Shown in pieces: positions 8,441 to 16,831 of a stretch of 64,000 nucleotides of DNA. How positions within the stretch are numbered: position 1 is the first letter of the stretch; each line of letters begins with the position of its first letter. Source of the stretch: Trueperaceae bacterium (GTDB taxonomy: Bacteria; Deinococcota; Deinococci; Deinococcales; Trueperaceae); the NCBI GenBank assembly GCA_036381595.1, contig DASVCN010000034.1:48081-112080 (forward strand), read 5' to 3'. The notes under the pieces were generated by a model. The model searched no databases. It was not told the DNA's origin and was given only the letters and a program-made list of their open reading frames with translations. Both the position numbers and the translations under genes were made by a program.

Positions 8441-8785
8441 ATGGACAGTGCTGAACTGTTTGCGGAGCTGAGGGACCGTCACAGCCGGCATCTCGTTTAC
8501 GAGGGTCCGTACCGGCTGGTTCGGCGGCGCAAGATGCCGGAAGAGTTGACCTCGATCCTCAAGTTCTTCGAAGAGTGGCGCCAGCGGATCTACCGATTCG
8601 ACAACCGGTTCGGAGCATCTGTCGTCCTGTATCAGCCCCTCAAGGGAGGCGGCATGCGCTGGGACCTCATCCGCGCCCGCTTCCAGGGCGACGATCCGTT
8701 CGCGTTCAACTACGACGGCGGCACCCTAAGCAACCTGACCTGGCGGCAGGTGCAAGGGCTCCTCGACCGGATCCGCGAGGACTAG
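8441..8785 (+). CDS. Hypothetical protein, 114 aa
   Basis: Not recognised. Soluble, with many charged and aromatic residues (LKFFEEWRQRIYRFDNRFG; GGGMRWDLIRARFQGDDPF), no membrane segment and no signal peptide. The ATG at 8441 is chosen over an in-frame GTG at 8381 because a TAGAAT box lies 5 nt before it. The frame stays open to a stop 149 nt before the aldolase gene, which is transcribed in the same direction. Confidence 0.65.
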   Translation: MDSAELFAELRDRHSRHLVYEGPYRLVRRRKMPEELTSILKFFEEWRQRIYRFDNRFGASVVLYQPLKGGGMRWDLIRARFQGDDPFAFNYDGGTLSNLTWRQVQGLLDRIRED

Positions 8786-8934
8786 GGCAGGAGCCGCATC
8801 GGCACTCCGCGGCGGCACGTTCGCGGTTTAGAGTTGAGCGAACTCTGTTCTCGCAACGGTGGGGCCGAGCGCGAAAGTTCGAACGCGAGAGACACGCGTG
8901 GCCTGGCCCTGCCCCAGCGACTGGAGGAGGGAAG

Positions 8935-9897
8935 ATGACCGACGCGGTACGGCGGATCCTCGACAACTACGCTTCTCAGCCACCGGGCGTCCAGGCCAAC
9001 CTGGCCCGGATCATGGGACACGGCCGCCTGGCGGGCAGCGGCAAGATGGTGATCCTGCCTGTCGACCAGGGGTTCGAGCACGGTCCGGCTCGTAGCTTCT
9101 CCGACAACCCTGCCGGCTACGACCCGCTCTATCACTTCGACCTCGCCATCGACGCTGGCTGCAACGCCTACGCGGCGCCCCTCGGCTTCCTCGAGGCGGG
9201 AGCGGCCGAGCGGGCCGGGGAGATCCCGCTCATCCTCAAGCTGAACAACCACGACTCGCTGGCGCCCGATGGCGAAGATCCCGTCCCCTCGGTCACCGGT
9301 TCGGTCGCCGATGCCCTCTACCTGGGCTGCTCGGCGATAGGCTTCACCATCTACCCCGGCTCGGCCCACTTCAAGTCGATGTACGAGGAGTTGCGCGAGA
9401 TCGCCGAGGAAGCCAAGGCGAGCGGCCTTGCGGTGGTCGTCTGGTCGTACCCGCGCGGTTCGGGCCTCTCCAAGAAGGGCGAGACGGCGATCGACGTGGT
9501 CGCCTACGCCGCTCAGGTGGCGGCCCAGATGGGCGCCCACATAATCAAGGTGAAGTTGCCCAGCGACCACCTGGAGAACGACTCGGCCCGCAAGAAGTAC
9601 GAGGAGCACGGCATCCCCATCGACACCGTCGCCGATCGTGTGCGGCACGTGGTGCAGAGCGCCTTCGACGGACGTCGCATCGTCATCTTCTCGGGCGGCA
9701 GCAAGGCCAGCGAGGAGATGTTCTATCGCGACATCCGGGGCATCTACGAGGGCGGAGGCTTCGGCTCGATAATCGGCCGCAACTCGTTCCAGCGACCCAA
9801 GGAGGAGGCGATCGGGTTCCTCCACAACGTGATGGACATCTACCTGGGGCAGGGCGAGATGAAGAACTTGGCAGAAGAGGCGCAAGCGGTCTCCTGA
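8935..9897 (+). CDS. Class I fructose-bisphosphate aldolase, DhnA type
   Basis: Schiff-base aldolase that cleaves fructose 1,6-bisphosphate to dihydroxyacetone phosphate and glyceraldehyde 3-phosphate (or condenses them in gluconeogenesis). DhnA/FbaB landmarks are LPVDQGFEHGP near residue 40, GCSAIGFTIYPGS, VVVWSYPRG, the probable Schiff-base lysine in IIKVKLPSD, and the phosphate-binding FSGGSK and IIGRNSFQRP. 320 aa from the ATG at 8935, directly behind the purine-rich GGAGGAGGGAAG. A longer upstream frame is a read-through artefact. Confidence 0.92.
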   Translation: MTDAVRRILDNYASQPPGVQANLARIMGHGRLAGSGKMVILPVDQGFEHGPARSFSDNPAGYDPLYHFDLAIDAGCNAYAAPLGFLEAGAAERAGEIPLILKLNNHDSLAPDGEDPVPSVTGSVADALYLGCSAIGFTIYPGSAHFKSMYEELREIAEEAKASGLAVVVWSYPRGSGLSKKGETAIDVVAYAAQVAAQMGAHIIKVKLPSDHLENDSARKKYEEHGIPIDTVADRVRHVVQSAFDGRRIVIFSGGSKASEEMFYRDIRGIYEGGGFGSIIGRNSFQRPKEEAIGFLHNVMDIYLGQGEMKNLAEEAQAVS

Positions 9898-9961
9898 CCA
9901 GCTTGCGCCTCCGATGGAACGGCCCCGGTCGAAGGTTCGCAGCCCTCTTCCGGGGTCGATC

Positions 9962-10168
9962 TCAGTGCCGTGCCAGGTTCCGGTGGCTCGCGTTCGACGC
10001 CCCCGGCTCGAGCCGCTCAGCGAGCGCCATGAGCGAGTGGGCTGCCTTCGCGCGCCAGCCGCCGGCGAGCTCCCTCTGCCTGAGCTGCGCCACCCGCCTG
10101 GCTTCGCGGTTCAGTTCACGGGTCCGGTCCTGGGCAAGTCTCTTCAGTAACGATTCGTTCAAGTACAT
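9962..10168 (-). CDS. Small basic helical protein, 68 aa
   Basis: Not assigned. MYLNESLLKRLAQDRTRELN begins a highly helical, Arg-rich stretch of the sort seen in small conserved actinobacterial and chloroflexi proteins of unknown role. AAGAAGGG lies about 9 nt before the ATG. It sits 86 nt downstream of the 46-aa ORF on the same strand and may share its transcript. Confidence 0.5.
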   Translation of the reverse strand: MYLNESLLKRLAQDRTRELNREARRVAQLRQRELAGGWRAKAAHSLMALAERLEPGASNASHRNLARH

Positions 10169-10254
10169 CTCAGACCCTTCTTCGGCCGTACTCTTCGGCC
10201 TGTCTGACTCGCGGTGATCCGGACCCGTACCCGTTCTCGCTGTGGCCGGCCCGG

Positions 10255-10395
10255 TTAGCGGTTCGCCCAGTGACGCGAGATGCGCGGCTCGCGGTTCTCG
10301 CGATAGCCGACTCGCTTCAGTTGCGCCGCTCGACTGTGCTGCTGGAGAAGCTCCAGACGGCTGTTGACGACATGCTGGTTCAGCTGCGGAATCAT
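10255..10395 (-). CDS. Small basic protein, 46 aa
   Basis: The ATG at 10395 (MIPQLNQHVVNSRLELLQQH) has an excellent upstream GGAGGGAGGTGG. The product is short, basic and helical, in the same style as the 68-aa ORF downstream. An in-frame start upstream (ATG right after the terminator T-run at about 10440) would add 15 residues. Function unknown. Confidence 0.5.
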   Translation of the reverse strand: MIPQLNQHVVNSRLELLQQHSRAAQLKRVGYRENREPRISRHWANR

Positions 10396-10439
10396 CACTC
10401 CACCTCCCTCCGAGGGGACGACCTGTCTGTTCTGGGGCA

Positions 10440-10465
10440 TAAAAAACCCGGCGTTTCTGGCGCCG
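10440..10465 (-). terminator. Canonical intrinsic terminator / possible attenuator
   Basis: On the minus strand CCCGGCG pairs with CGCCGGG around a CCAGAAA loop and is followed at once by six T. It lies between the promoter at 10699-10727 and the small ORF starting at 10395, so it either ends a leader RNA of about 250 nt or attenuates the downstream small genes. Confidence 0.8.
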
Positions 10466-10692
10466 GGGAACCGTGGGATGGCAGCGAGCGTCAGCTCGGC
10501 GCAGGCCCAGAGTTCTCCCGAATCGCGCGGATGGCGCAGACGCTGACGATCAGCGGCGCCGTTTCGCTGAAGACGGCTACTCCTCTTTCGACCATTCGAC
10601 TGCACCTTCCTTTCCGGGTTGGGAACCCTGCCGCTCGAGACCCGCGCGGACACGCTTCACGCTCTTCCGCACGGCCGCCTCGGCGGCTCCGG
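10466..10692 (-). other. Leader/small-RNA region with tiny ORFs
   Basis: The predicted transcript between promoter and terminator holds no ordinary gene. It contains a 31-codon frame (starting GTG, MRKSVKRVRAGLERQG) and, overlapping its end, a 34-codon frame MVERGVAVFSETAP preceded by AAGGAAGG. Either could be translated, or the stretch could be a non-coding RNA. It does not match tmRNA, RNase P or SRP RNA core motifs by eye. Confidence 0.35.
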
Positions 10693-10698
10693 ATGCGA

Positions 10699-10727
10699 AT
10701 CGTAGCACTCGCATTCAGAATATGCAA
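10699..10727 (-). promoter_or_regulatory. Sigma-70-type promoter
   Basis: Minus strand: TTGCAT (10727-10722), a 17-nt spacer, TACGAT (10704-10699). One of the best-matching promoters in the window. Confidence 0.7.
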
Positions 10728-10806
10728 GTGGGTATTCTTTCGCTTCTTCAGCGCTCGTAGCCGAGAGCCTGCGATCCGTGCGGGCGCTGCCGCCAACGGT
10801 TCGGAT

Positions 10807-11157
10807 TCAATCGTCGCCGTTCGACTGTTCGCGGCTCAACCGGCGCCGCAGCTTGGCGCGCCTCTCGGGCACCTGAACGTTCTGCTCGACCAGCGCCTGA
10901 GTGATGGCGAGGACCAGCAGGTAGCGGTCCCCCTCGCCGCCGCTGCGCACGATCTCGACGTCGTACTCCTTGATCGCGTCGAAGATCTGCAGCGGCAGGG
11001 CCAGGACCTTCTCGCGGGCTCCGCGGAGGAACACCATGGTGACGTCGCTGGCCCGGCGTGGCGGACGGCAGCGGGCCAGAACCCCGGCCTTGTCGGCGCA
11101 CTGGTTCACCGCGCTGCGGATCCGCATCTCCTGTTCGATCCTGGCAGGGTCGGTCAT
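10807..11157 (-). CDS. Hypothetical protein, 116 aa
   Basis: Not recognised. Soluble; a central segment (TMVFLRGAREKVLALPLQIF) precedes an alternating-hydrophobic region and a basic C-terminus (RRAKLRRRLS). A Cys pair about ten residues apart (NQCADKAGVLARC) is the only distinctive feature. It lies 63 nt downstream of proS on the same strand and may be co-transcribed. Confidence 0.6.
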   Translation of the reverse strand: MTDPARIEQEMRIRSAVNQCADKAGVLARCRPPRRASDVTMVFLRGAREKVLALPLQIFDAIKEYDVEIVRSGGEGDRYLLVLAITQALVEQNVQVPERRAKLRRRLSREQSNGDD

Positions 11158-11220
11158 TCGACGAAAGGATAACCCAAGGCGAGCCGCAGCGATGACCGAC
11201 CCATGCCTCCACTGCCGTCC

Positions 11221-12828
<1,608 letters not shown>

Positions 12829-12867
12829 TTGTGCGGGCGGCGATCGACGCCCAGCATCGGAAGCAGC

Positions 12868-14010
12868 GTGAACCGAGCGACGGAGAACGGAAGCGGACCT
12901 GTGCTCAACCCGCTGGAACTGTTCTTCGACCTGGTTTTCGTCTACGCCTTCACGCAGCTGACCGCGTTCCTCTCCGATCACACCAGCTGGACGGGCGTGC
13001 TCCAGGCGGCCCTGCTGCTGGCCGCCCTCTGGCGAGCCTGGACGAAGTACTCGTGGCTCACGGTAACGGTGCCCGTCGAGCAGGTCCTGGCCGAGCGGAT
13101 CCTGATCCTCGTCGCCACCGTCGTCACCTTCGTGCTGGGGTTGACCATCCGGGAGGCGTTCGATCAGGCGGCGGCGCTGTTCGGCGTCAGCTACTTCCTG
13201 CTCAACGCCCTGCACTTCGGCCTCTCCACGCTCGGCGCCGGCGAGGAGACCCGCAGGCGGACCCTCGACCTGCTACCCGGCCTCCTGGGCGGGCCCGCGC
13301 TGCTGCTCGTCGCCGGGTTCCTGGACCAGCCGTACCGGATCCCGCTCTGGTTCGCCGGAGTCGCCGTCGACTACGCCATGCCGCTCGTCCGCGGGGTGCC
13401 GGGGGTCAGGCTGCACACCGTGCACTTCGTGGAGCGCTACCGCCACATCGTGATCATCGCCCTGGGCGAGACGATCCTGGCGACCGGCTTCAGCGTGGGC
13501 ACGGACGAGTTCAGGTTGCCACCGGAGGTGCTCTTCTCGGCCCTCCTGGCCATAACCCTCATCGCCCTCCTAGGCTGGCTCTACTTCGACTACGTGACGC
13601 TCGCTTCGGAACAGCGCTTCGAGGCGGCGAAGGGCACCGACCGGAACGTGCTGGCTCGCGACTCGTACCTCTACCTGCACCTTCCGATCGTCGCCGGCAT
13701 CATCGTCACCGCCTTCGGGCTGGAAGAGACGGTGCTCCACGGACAGTCGCCGCTGGGGCCGATCGCCGCCGCCGCGCTGTGCGGCGGCCCGGCCCTCTAC
13801 CTGCTGGGCCACACCGCCTTCTGGTACCGCGACATCGGCAGGCTCAGCGTGCCCCGCCTCGCCGTGGCTGCATCGGCCCTTGCGCTCCTGCCGCTGGCGT
13901 CGGGCGTCTCCGGCCTCGCCGGCCTGGCGGCGCTTACCCTGCTCTTCGCCCTGCTGGCCGTGCTGGAGACGATCTTCTCGCCTCTCAGGCGAAGCCTTCG
14001 AGAGGACTGA
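12868..14010 (+). CDS. Low temperature requirement A (LtrA)-family membrane protein
   Basis: 380 aa with about ten transmembrane segments. The hallmark LNPLELFFDLVFVYAFTQL lies near the N-terminus and HTVHFVERYRHIVIIALGET about midway, both typical of LtrA (PF06772). The biochemical function of the family is not established; it was named for Listeria growth at low temperature. The GTG at 12868 is chosen because upstream sequence is repeat-rich and non-conserved. It ends 3 nt from the convergent csbD-like gene. Confidence 0.82.
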   Translation: MNRATENGSGPVLNPLELFFDLVFVYAFTQLTAFLSDHTSWTGVLQAALLLAALWRAWTKYSWLTVTVPVEQVLAERILILVATVVTFVLGLTIREAFDQAAALFGVSYFLLNALHFGLSTLGAGEETRRRTLDLLPGLLGGPALLLVAGFLDQPYRIPLWFAGVAVDYAMPLVRGVPGVRLHTVHFVERYRHIVIIALGETILATGFSVGTDEFRLPPEVLFSALLAITLIALLGWLYFDYVTLASEQRFEAAKGTDRNVLARDSYLYLHLPIVAGIIVTAFGLEETVLHGQSPLGPIAAAALCGGPALYLLGHTAFWYRDIGRLSVPRLAVAASALALLPLASGVSGLAGLAALTLLFALLAVLETIFSPLRRSLRED

Positions 14011-14013
14011 GCC

Positions 14014-14217
14014 TCAGGACTCCATCCGCTCCATCCACTCGTCGACCTCGCGCTGCGCCTCCTCCTTCGTGCGGCCGTAGCGCTCCTGGATCTTGCCTGC
14101 CAGCTTGTCGCGGTTCCCCTCGACCTGACGCACGTCGTCGTCGGTCAGCTTCCCCCACTGCTTCTTGGCTTCGCCCTGCAACTGCTTCCATCGACCCTGT
14201 ACCTGATCCCAGTTCAT
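14014..14217 (-). CDS. CsbD-family stress protein
   Basis: 67 aa. Starts MNWDQVQGRWKQLQGEAKKQ with the Trp-Gly-Lys-Leu-Thr-Asp-Asp motif (WGKLTDDD), the CsbD (PF05532) signature of small, hydrophilic general-stress proteins. The ATG at 14217 has GGAGAGG upstream. A much longer in-frame ORF reaching 14634 is read-through of the osmC region. Confidence 0.88.
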   Translation of the reverse strand: MNWDQVQGRWKQLQGEAKKQWGKLTDDDVRQVEGNRDKLAGKIQERYGRTKEEAQREVDEWMERMES

Positions 14218-14337
14218 GACCTCTCCGTTCCTCGGGGGCTGGTCACAGTCTGGGGCAGCAGCACGCCTTGGACCAGTGTGCAGCACACCGGTTCTCGAAC
14301 GGCTATGGTGGGGCGACCCCCAAGCGCTGGAGGCCAG

Positions 14338-14871
14338 ATGGACCGCGAAACGCTCAGGAGCAGGCAGTCCCCTCTCAAGGAGAAGTATCGCGAAGCGCCC
14401 GAGAGCGCGGTGGTGACGCTGCGCGCCGAGGGCAGGTTGGGCGAGGGCGTGAGCTGCCGCGTCGAGACCGGCCGGGCGCTGGTGGAGGCGGGACTCCACC
14501 CGGCCAGCGGCGGGGAGGGCGAGTTGGCCTGCTCGGGCGACATGCTCCTCGAAGCGCTGGTCGCCTGCGCCGGTGTCACCCTCCGCGCGGTCGCCACCTC
14601 GCTCGGTATCGAAGTGGCAGGCGGGACCGTGCATGCCGAGGGCGATCTCGACTTCAGGGGGACTCTGGCCGTTTCGAAGGAGGCGCTGGTGGGCTTCAGG
14701 GAGTTGCGGCTGCGATTCGAGCTGGAATCCGACGCCGATCGCGATCAGCTGGAGACGCTGCTCCGCCTCACCGAGCGGTACTGCGTCGTCCTCCAGACGC
14801 TACGCGCGCCGCCCGTGACCACGACGTCGTTCGAGGCTACGCCACCAGCACCGCGCCCCGGAACTGCCTGA
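14338..14871 (+). CDS. OsmC-family protein
   Basis: 177 aa from the ATG at 14338 with GGAGG at 14329-14333. Contains GEGELACSGDMLLEALVACAGVTLRAVA, the helix carrying the redox-active Cys of OsmC/Ohr proteins, and a second Cys near ERYCVVLQT, the usual pair of thiol peroxidases. A peroxide-reducing role is expected for the family. Its last 35 nt overlap the convergent ParB/Usp gene. Confidence 0.85.
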   Translation: MDRETLRSRQSPLKEKYREAPESAVVTLRAEGRLGEGVSCRVETGRALVEAGLHPASGGEGELACSGDMLLEALVACAGVTLRAVATSLGIEVAGGTVHAEGDLDFRGTLAVSKEALVGFRELRLRFELESDADRDQLETLLRLTERYCVVLQTLRAPPVTTTSFEATPPAPRPGTA

Positions 14872-16588
14872 GCACCTCCTCCAGTACGCCGCCGAGCATC
14901 GACTCGAGCCAGCGGCTGAACTTGTACGAGCCCATCATGACGGTATCGCACCCTTCCTCACGAGCCGTCTCGACTATCGCCGTGGCTACCCTCCCACGAG
15001 TGCCGATGTAGGTTGCATCGATGCCGTGGGCGTCGAGGTAGGAGCGCGCCATCTCGAGCGGCGACGCGCTCACCTGGGAGAACTCGTTCACCGTCATCAC
15101 CACCAACGGGATCCCCCACTTGGCACAGACGTAGGCAGCTACGAAGAGGGCCTCGTTGGCCCGGGGACCGCCGTCGTAGGCGAGCAGAACCCGCTCCACG
15201 CCTACCGCCGGCCCGTTCACGGTGAGCACCGGCCGCGGACAGCGCCGCAGGAAGGAGCGGAAGCCGGGCGAGAGGGTGGCGATGCCGTCGGCGTCGGCCT
15301 TCAGCGGCGCAACCACGAGGTCGACCCAGGTCGAGCGCTCCAGCAGCCGCTCGTGGGGGTGACCGACGGCGACGGCGAACTGTGAGGGCACGTTCGCTCT
15401 GCAGCACCGCTCCTCGAACGTCGTCCGCAGGATCTCGACCTCGCTCTTCCCATCGCTCCTCGCCTCGAAGCCCCGGTCCTCAGCACGCCGCTCCCGGCCG
15501 CCCCGTTCGCCCGTGCGCCGGTCGCCGACGCCGGAGCCGCGGCGGGTCTCGGTGACGTGCAGCCCGTAGAGCCTCGAGCCCTCCCGACGGGCGACGATGA
15601 GAGCCTGCTCGAGGGCGGCTACTCCGCGGTCGAGCGAGGGGAGCGCCACCAGCACGTCGGCGCAGATCCGCTCGAAACCGTGCTCCTCCCCCAGCGCGAC
15701 CCGCAGGGCACGCTCGCGCCGCTCCTGGGTCGCCTCCGTCTCGGAACCCACCTCCTCGGCCACGCCCTGCACTAAGGCCTCGGTGGGCAGAGCCCAGCCG
15801 AGCTCCTTCTCGAGCGCCGCCCTGTGTTCCGAGAGCCAGAGGTAGAGGTCGGTCTCGGTGCGGCCCGGGAATCCCCGCAGCAGACCGTGCTTGCGGATGC
15901 TCTCGACGACCGGCAGGTAGACGGTGTCGTACCAGTGGGCCACGGCCTCCGGGTAGGAGATCTCGCGGCCGCGATCGATCCCCATGTAGTAGCGGTGCAC
16001 CGAGATGTGTTCACGCAGGTCGGCGTAGCTGCCGGGGGCGGTGACGGTCAGATCGGCCTCGGGACGGAGCTCGTCGATCTGGGTCTCGAGCAGGAACTCG
16101 GCCTCCTCGGCCTTGATGATCAGATCGTCGGGCTCTACGTCGGGGGTGAGTTTGACCCGCGAGCGGACCGGCGTCACGTAGGCCTGGATGTACTTGCTGC
16201 CCAGCTGCCGCGCCACCGACACCCGGTGGTTCCCATCCTTCACGAAGTAGGCGTCGCCCACCCGGTAGACCTCGATAGGGGGAACCCCCTCCATGCTGGT
16301 CATCGCAGCCAGCACCCGCGCCCAGCGCTCCTTGTCGCTGTCCTGCCGAGGCAGGAACCCGCGGGTGAAGTCGTTGTAGCGGCCGAGGCTTCCCACGATC
16401 GCGTCGAGGGGAACCTCCTCGAGCCGGGCGCCGCCCGCCTCGACGGCCCGCAATTTCTTGCGCACCTCTTCGTAGGAGAGCAGTCGCGGTTCGGGTCGGA
16501 GGAAGGAGAGGGCCTCGCGCATGTTCGCCCTGCGGCGCGCGCGCCAGAAGTCCTGGATGGCAGTCGGCAGATCCCGCAATTCCGCCAT
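14837..16588 (-). CDS. ParB-like N-terminal domain fused to universal stress protein domain
   Basis: 583 aa. Residues ~60-200 hold a ParB/sulfiredoxin-like segment with VPPIEVYRVGDAYFVKDGNH and RVSVARQLG, which binds nucleotides in that fold. The middle contains a second conserved block (YPEAVAHWYDTVYLPVVE) as in DUF4032-type proteins. The C-terminal ~250 residues are UspA-like, ending with VMMGSYKFSRWLESMLGGVL, which resembles the Usp ATP-binding loop; a first degenerate Usp repeat may lie before it. Likely a cytoplasmic stress protein; partner unknown. The ATG at 16588 avoids a non-conserved 52-residue extension. Confidence 0.72.
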   Translation of the reverse strand: MAELRDLPTAIQDFWRARRRANMREALSFLRPEPRLLSYEEVRKKLRAVEAGGARLEEVPLDAIVGSLGRYNDFTRGFLPRQDSDKERWARVLAAMTSMEGVPPIEVYRVGDAYFVKDGNHRVSVARQLGSKYIQAYVTPVRSRVKLTPDVEPDDLIIKAEEAEFLLETQIDELRPEADLTVTAPGSYADLREHISVHRYYMGIDRGREISYPEAVAHWYDTVYLPVVESIRKHGLLRGFPGRTETDLYLWLSEHRAALEKELGWALPTEALVQGVAEEVGSETEATQERRERALRVALGEEHGFERICADVLVALPSLDRGVAALEQALIVARREGSRLYGLHVTETRRGSGVGDRRTGERGGRERRAEDRGFEARSDGKSEVEILRTTFEERCCRANVPSQFAVAVGHPHERLLERSTWVDLVVAPLKADADGIATLSPGFRSFLRRCPRPVLTVNGPAVGVERVLLAYDGGPRANEALFVAAYVCAKWGIPLVVMTVNEFSQVSASPLEMARSYLDAHGIDATYIGTRGRVATAIVETAREEGCDTVMMGSYKFSRWLESMLGGVLEEVLRQFRGAVLVA

Positions 16589-16680
16589 GGCTGGACATTG
16601 TTGCACGGGCCGGCTCGGTCCCCTGGACCGGCGGGACACCGTGGCCGCGTCACGCGGGCGACCGGCCGCCAGGCACGTGC

Positions 16681-16788
16681 TATAGTGCGCCCGATATGGC
16701 ATGGCGAATGCTGAAACGGAGCCCTGGTATCGGTTGAGCGACAACGCTCCTCTGAGTCAGGGCGCCGTGCTGCGGCGCCCGCTTTTTT
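16681..16788 (+). promoter_or_regulatory. metG leader: -10 box, pairing elements and intrinsic terminator
   Basis: TATAGT (16681-16686) precedes a leader with an interleaved pairing: GGAGC (16718-16722) with GCTCC (16746-16750), and GCCCTG (16721-16726) with CAGGGC (16758-16763). The second pairing competes with the terminator stem GGGCGCC/GGCGCCC (16760-16766/16774-16780), which is followed by six T (16783-16788). A 29-codon frame from ATG 16701 spans the leader. No known riboswitch or T-box core was recognised. Confidence 0.55.
16760..16788 (+). terminator. Intrinsic terminator upstream of metG
   Basis: 7-bp GC stem, 7-nt loop and T6 run, 44 nt before the metG ATG. Since no other plus-strand gene lies upstream, it fits transcription attenuation. 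Confidence 0.75.
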
Positions 16789-16831
16789 GACCTGGCCAGA
16801 TCGACCTGATCCATTCGAGGCGGAGGACCCG

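Noticed and set aside
8575..8934. 120-codon N-terminal extension of the aldolase
   Set aside because: Overlaps the preceding gene and lacks the aldolase pattern; the ATG at 8935 has a strong ribosome binding site.
10440..10800. Possible SRP, RNase P or tmRNA gene in the leader
   Set aside because: None of their conserved core strings are present; only a vague GGAAAGGAAGG similarity to SRP RNA.
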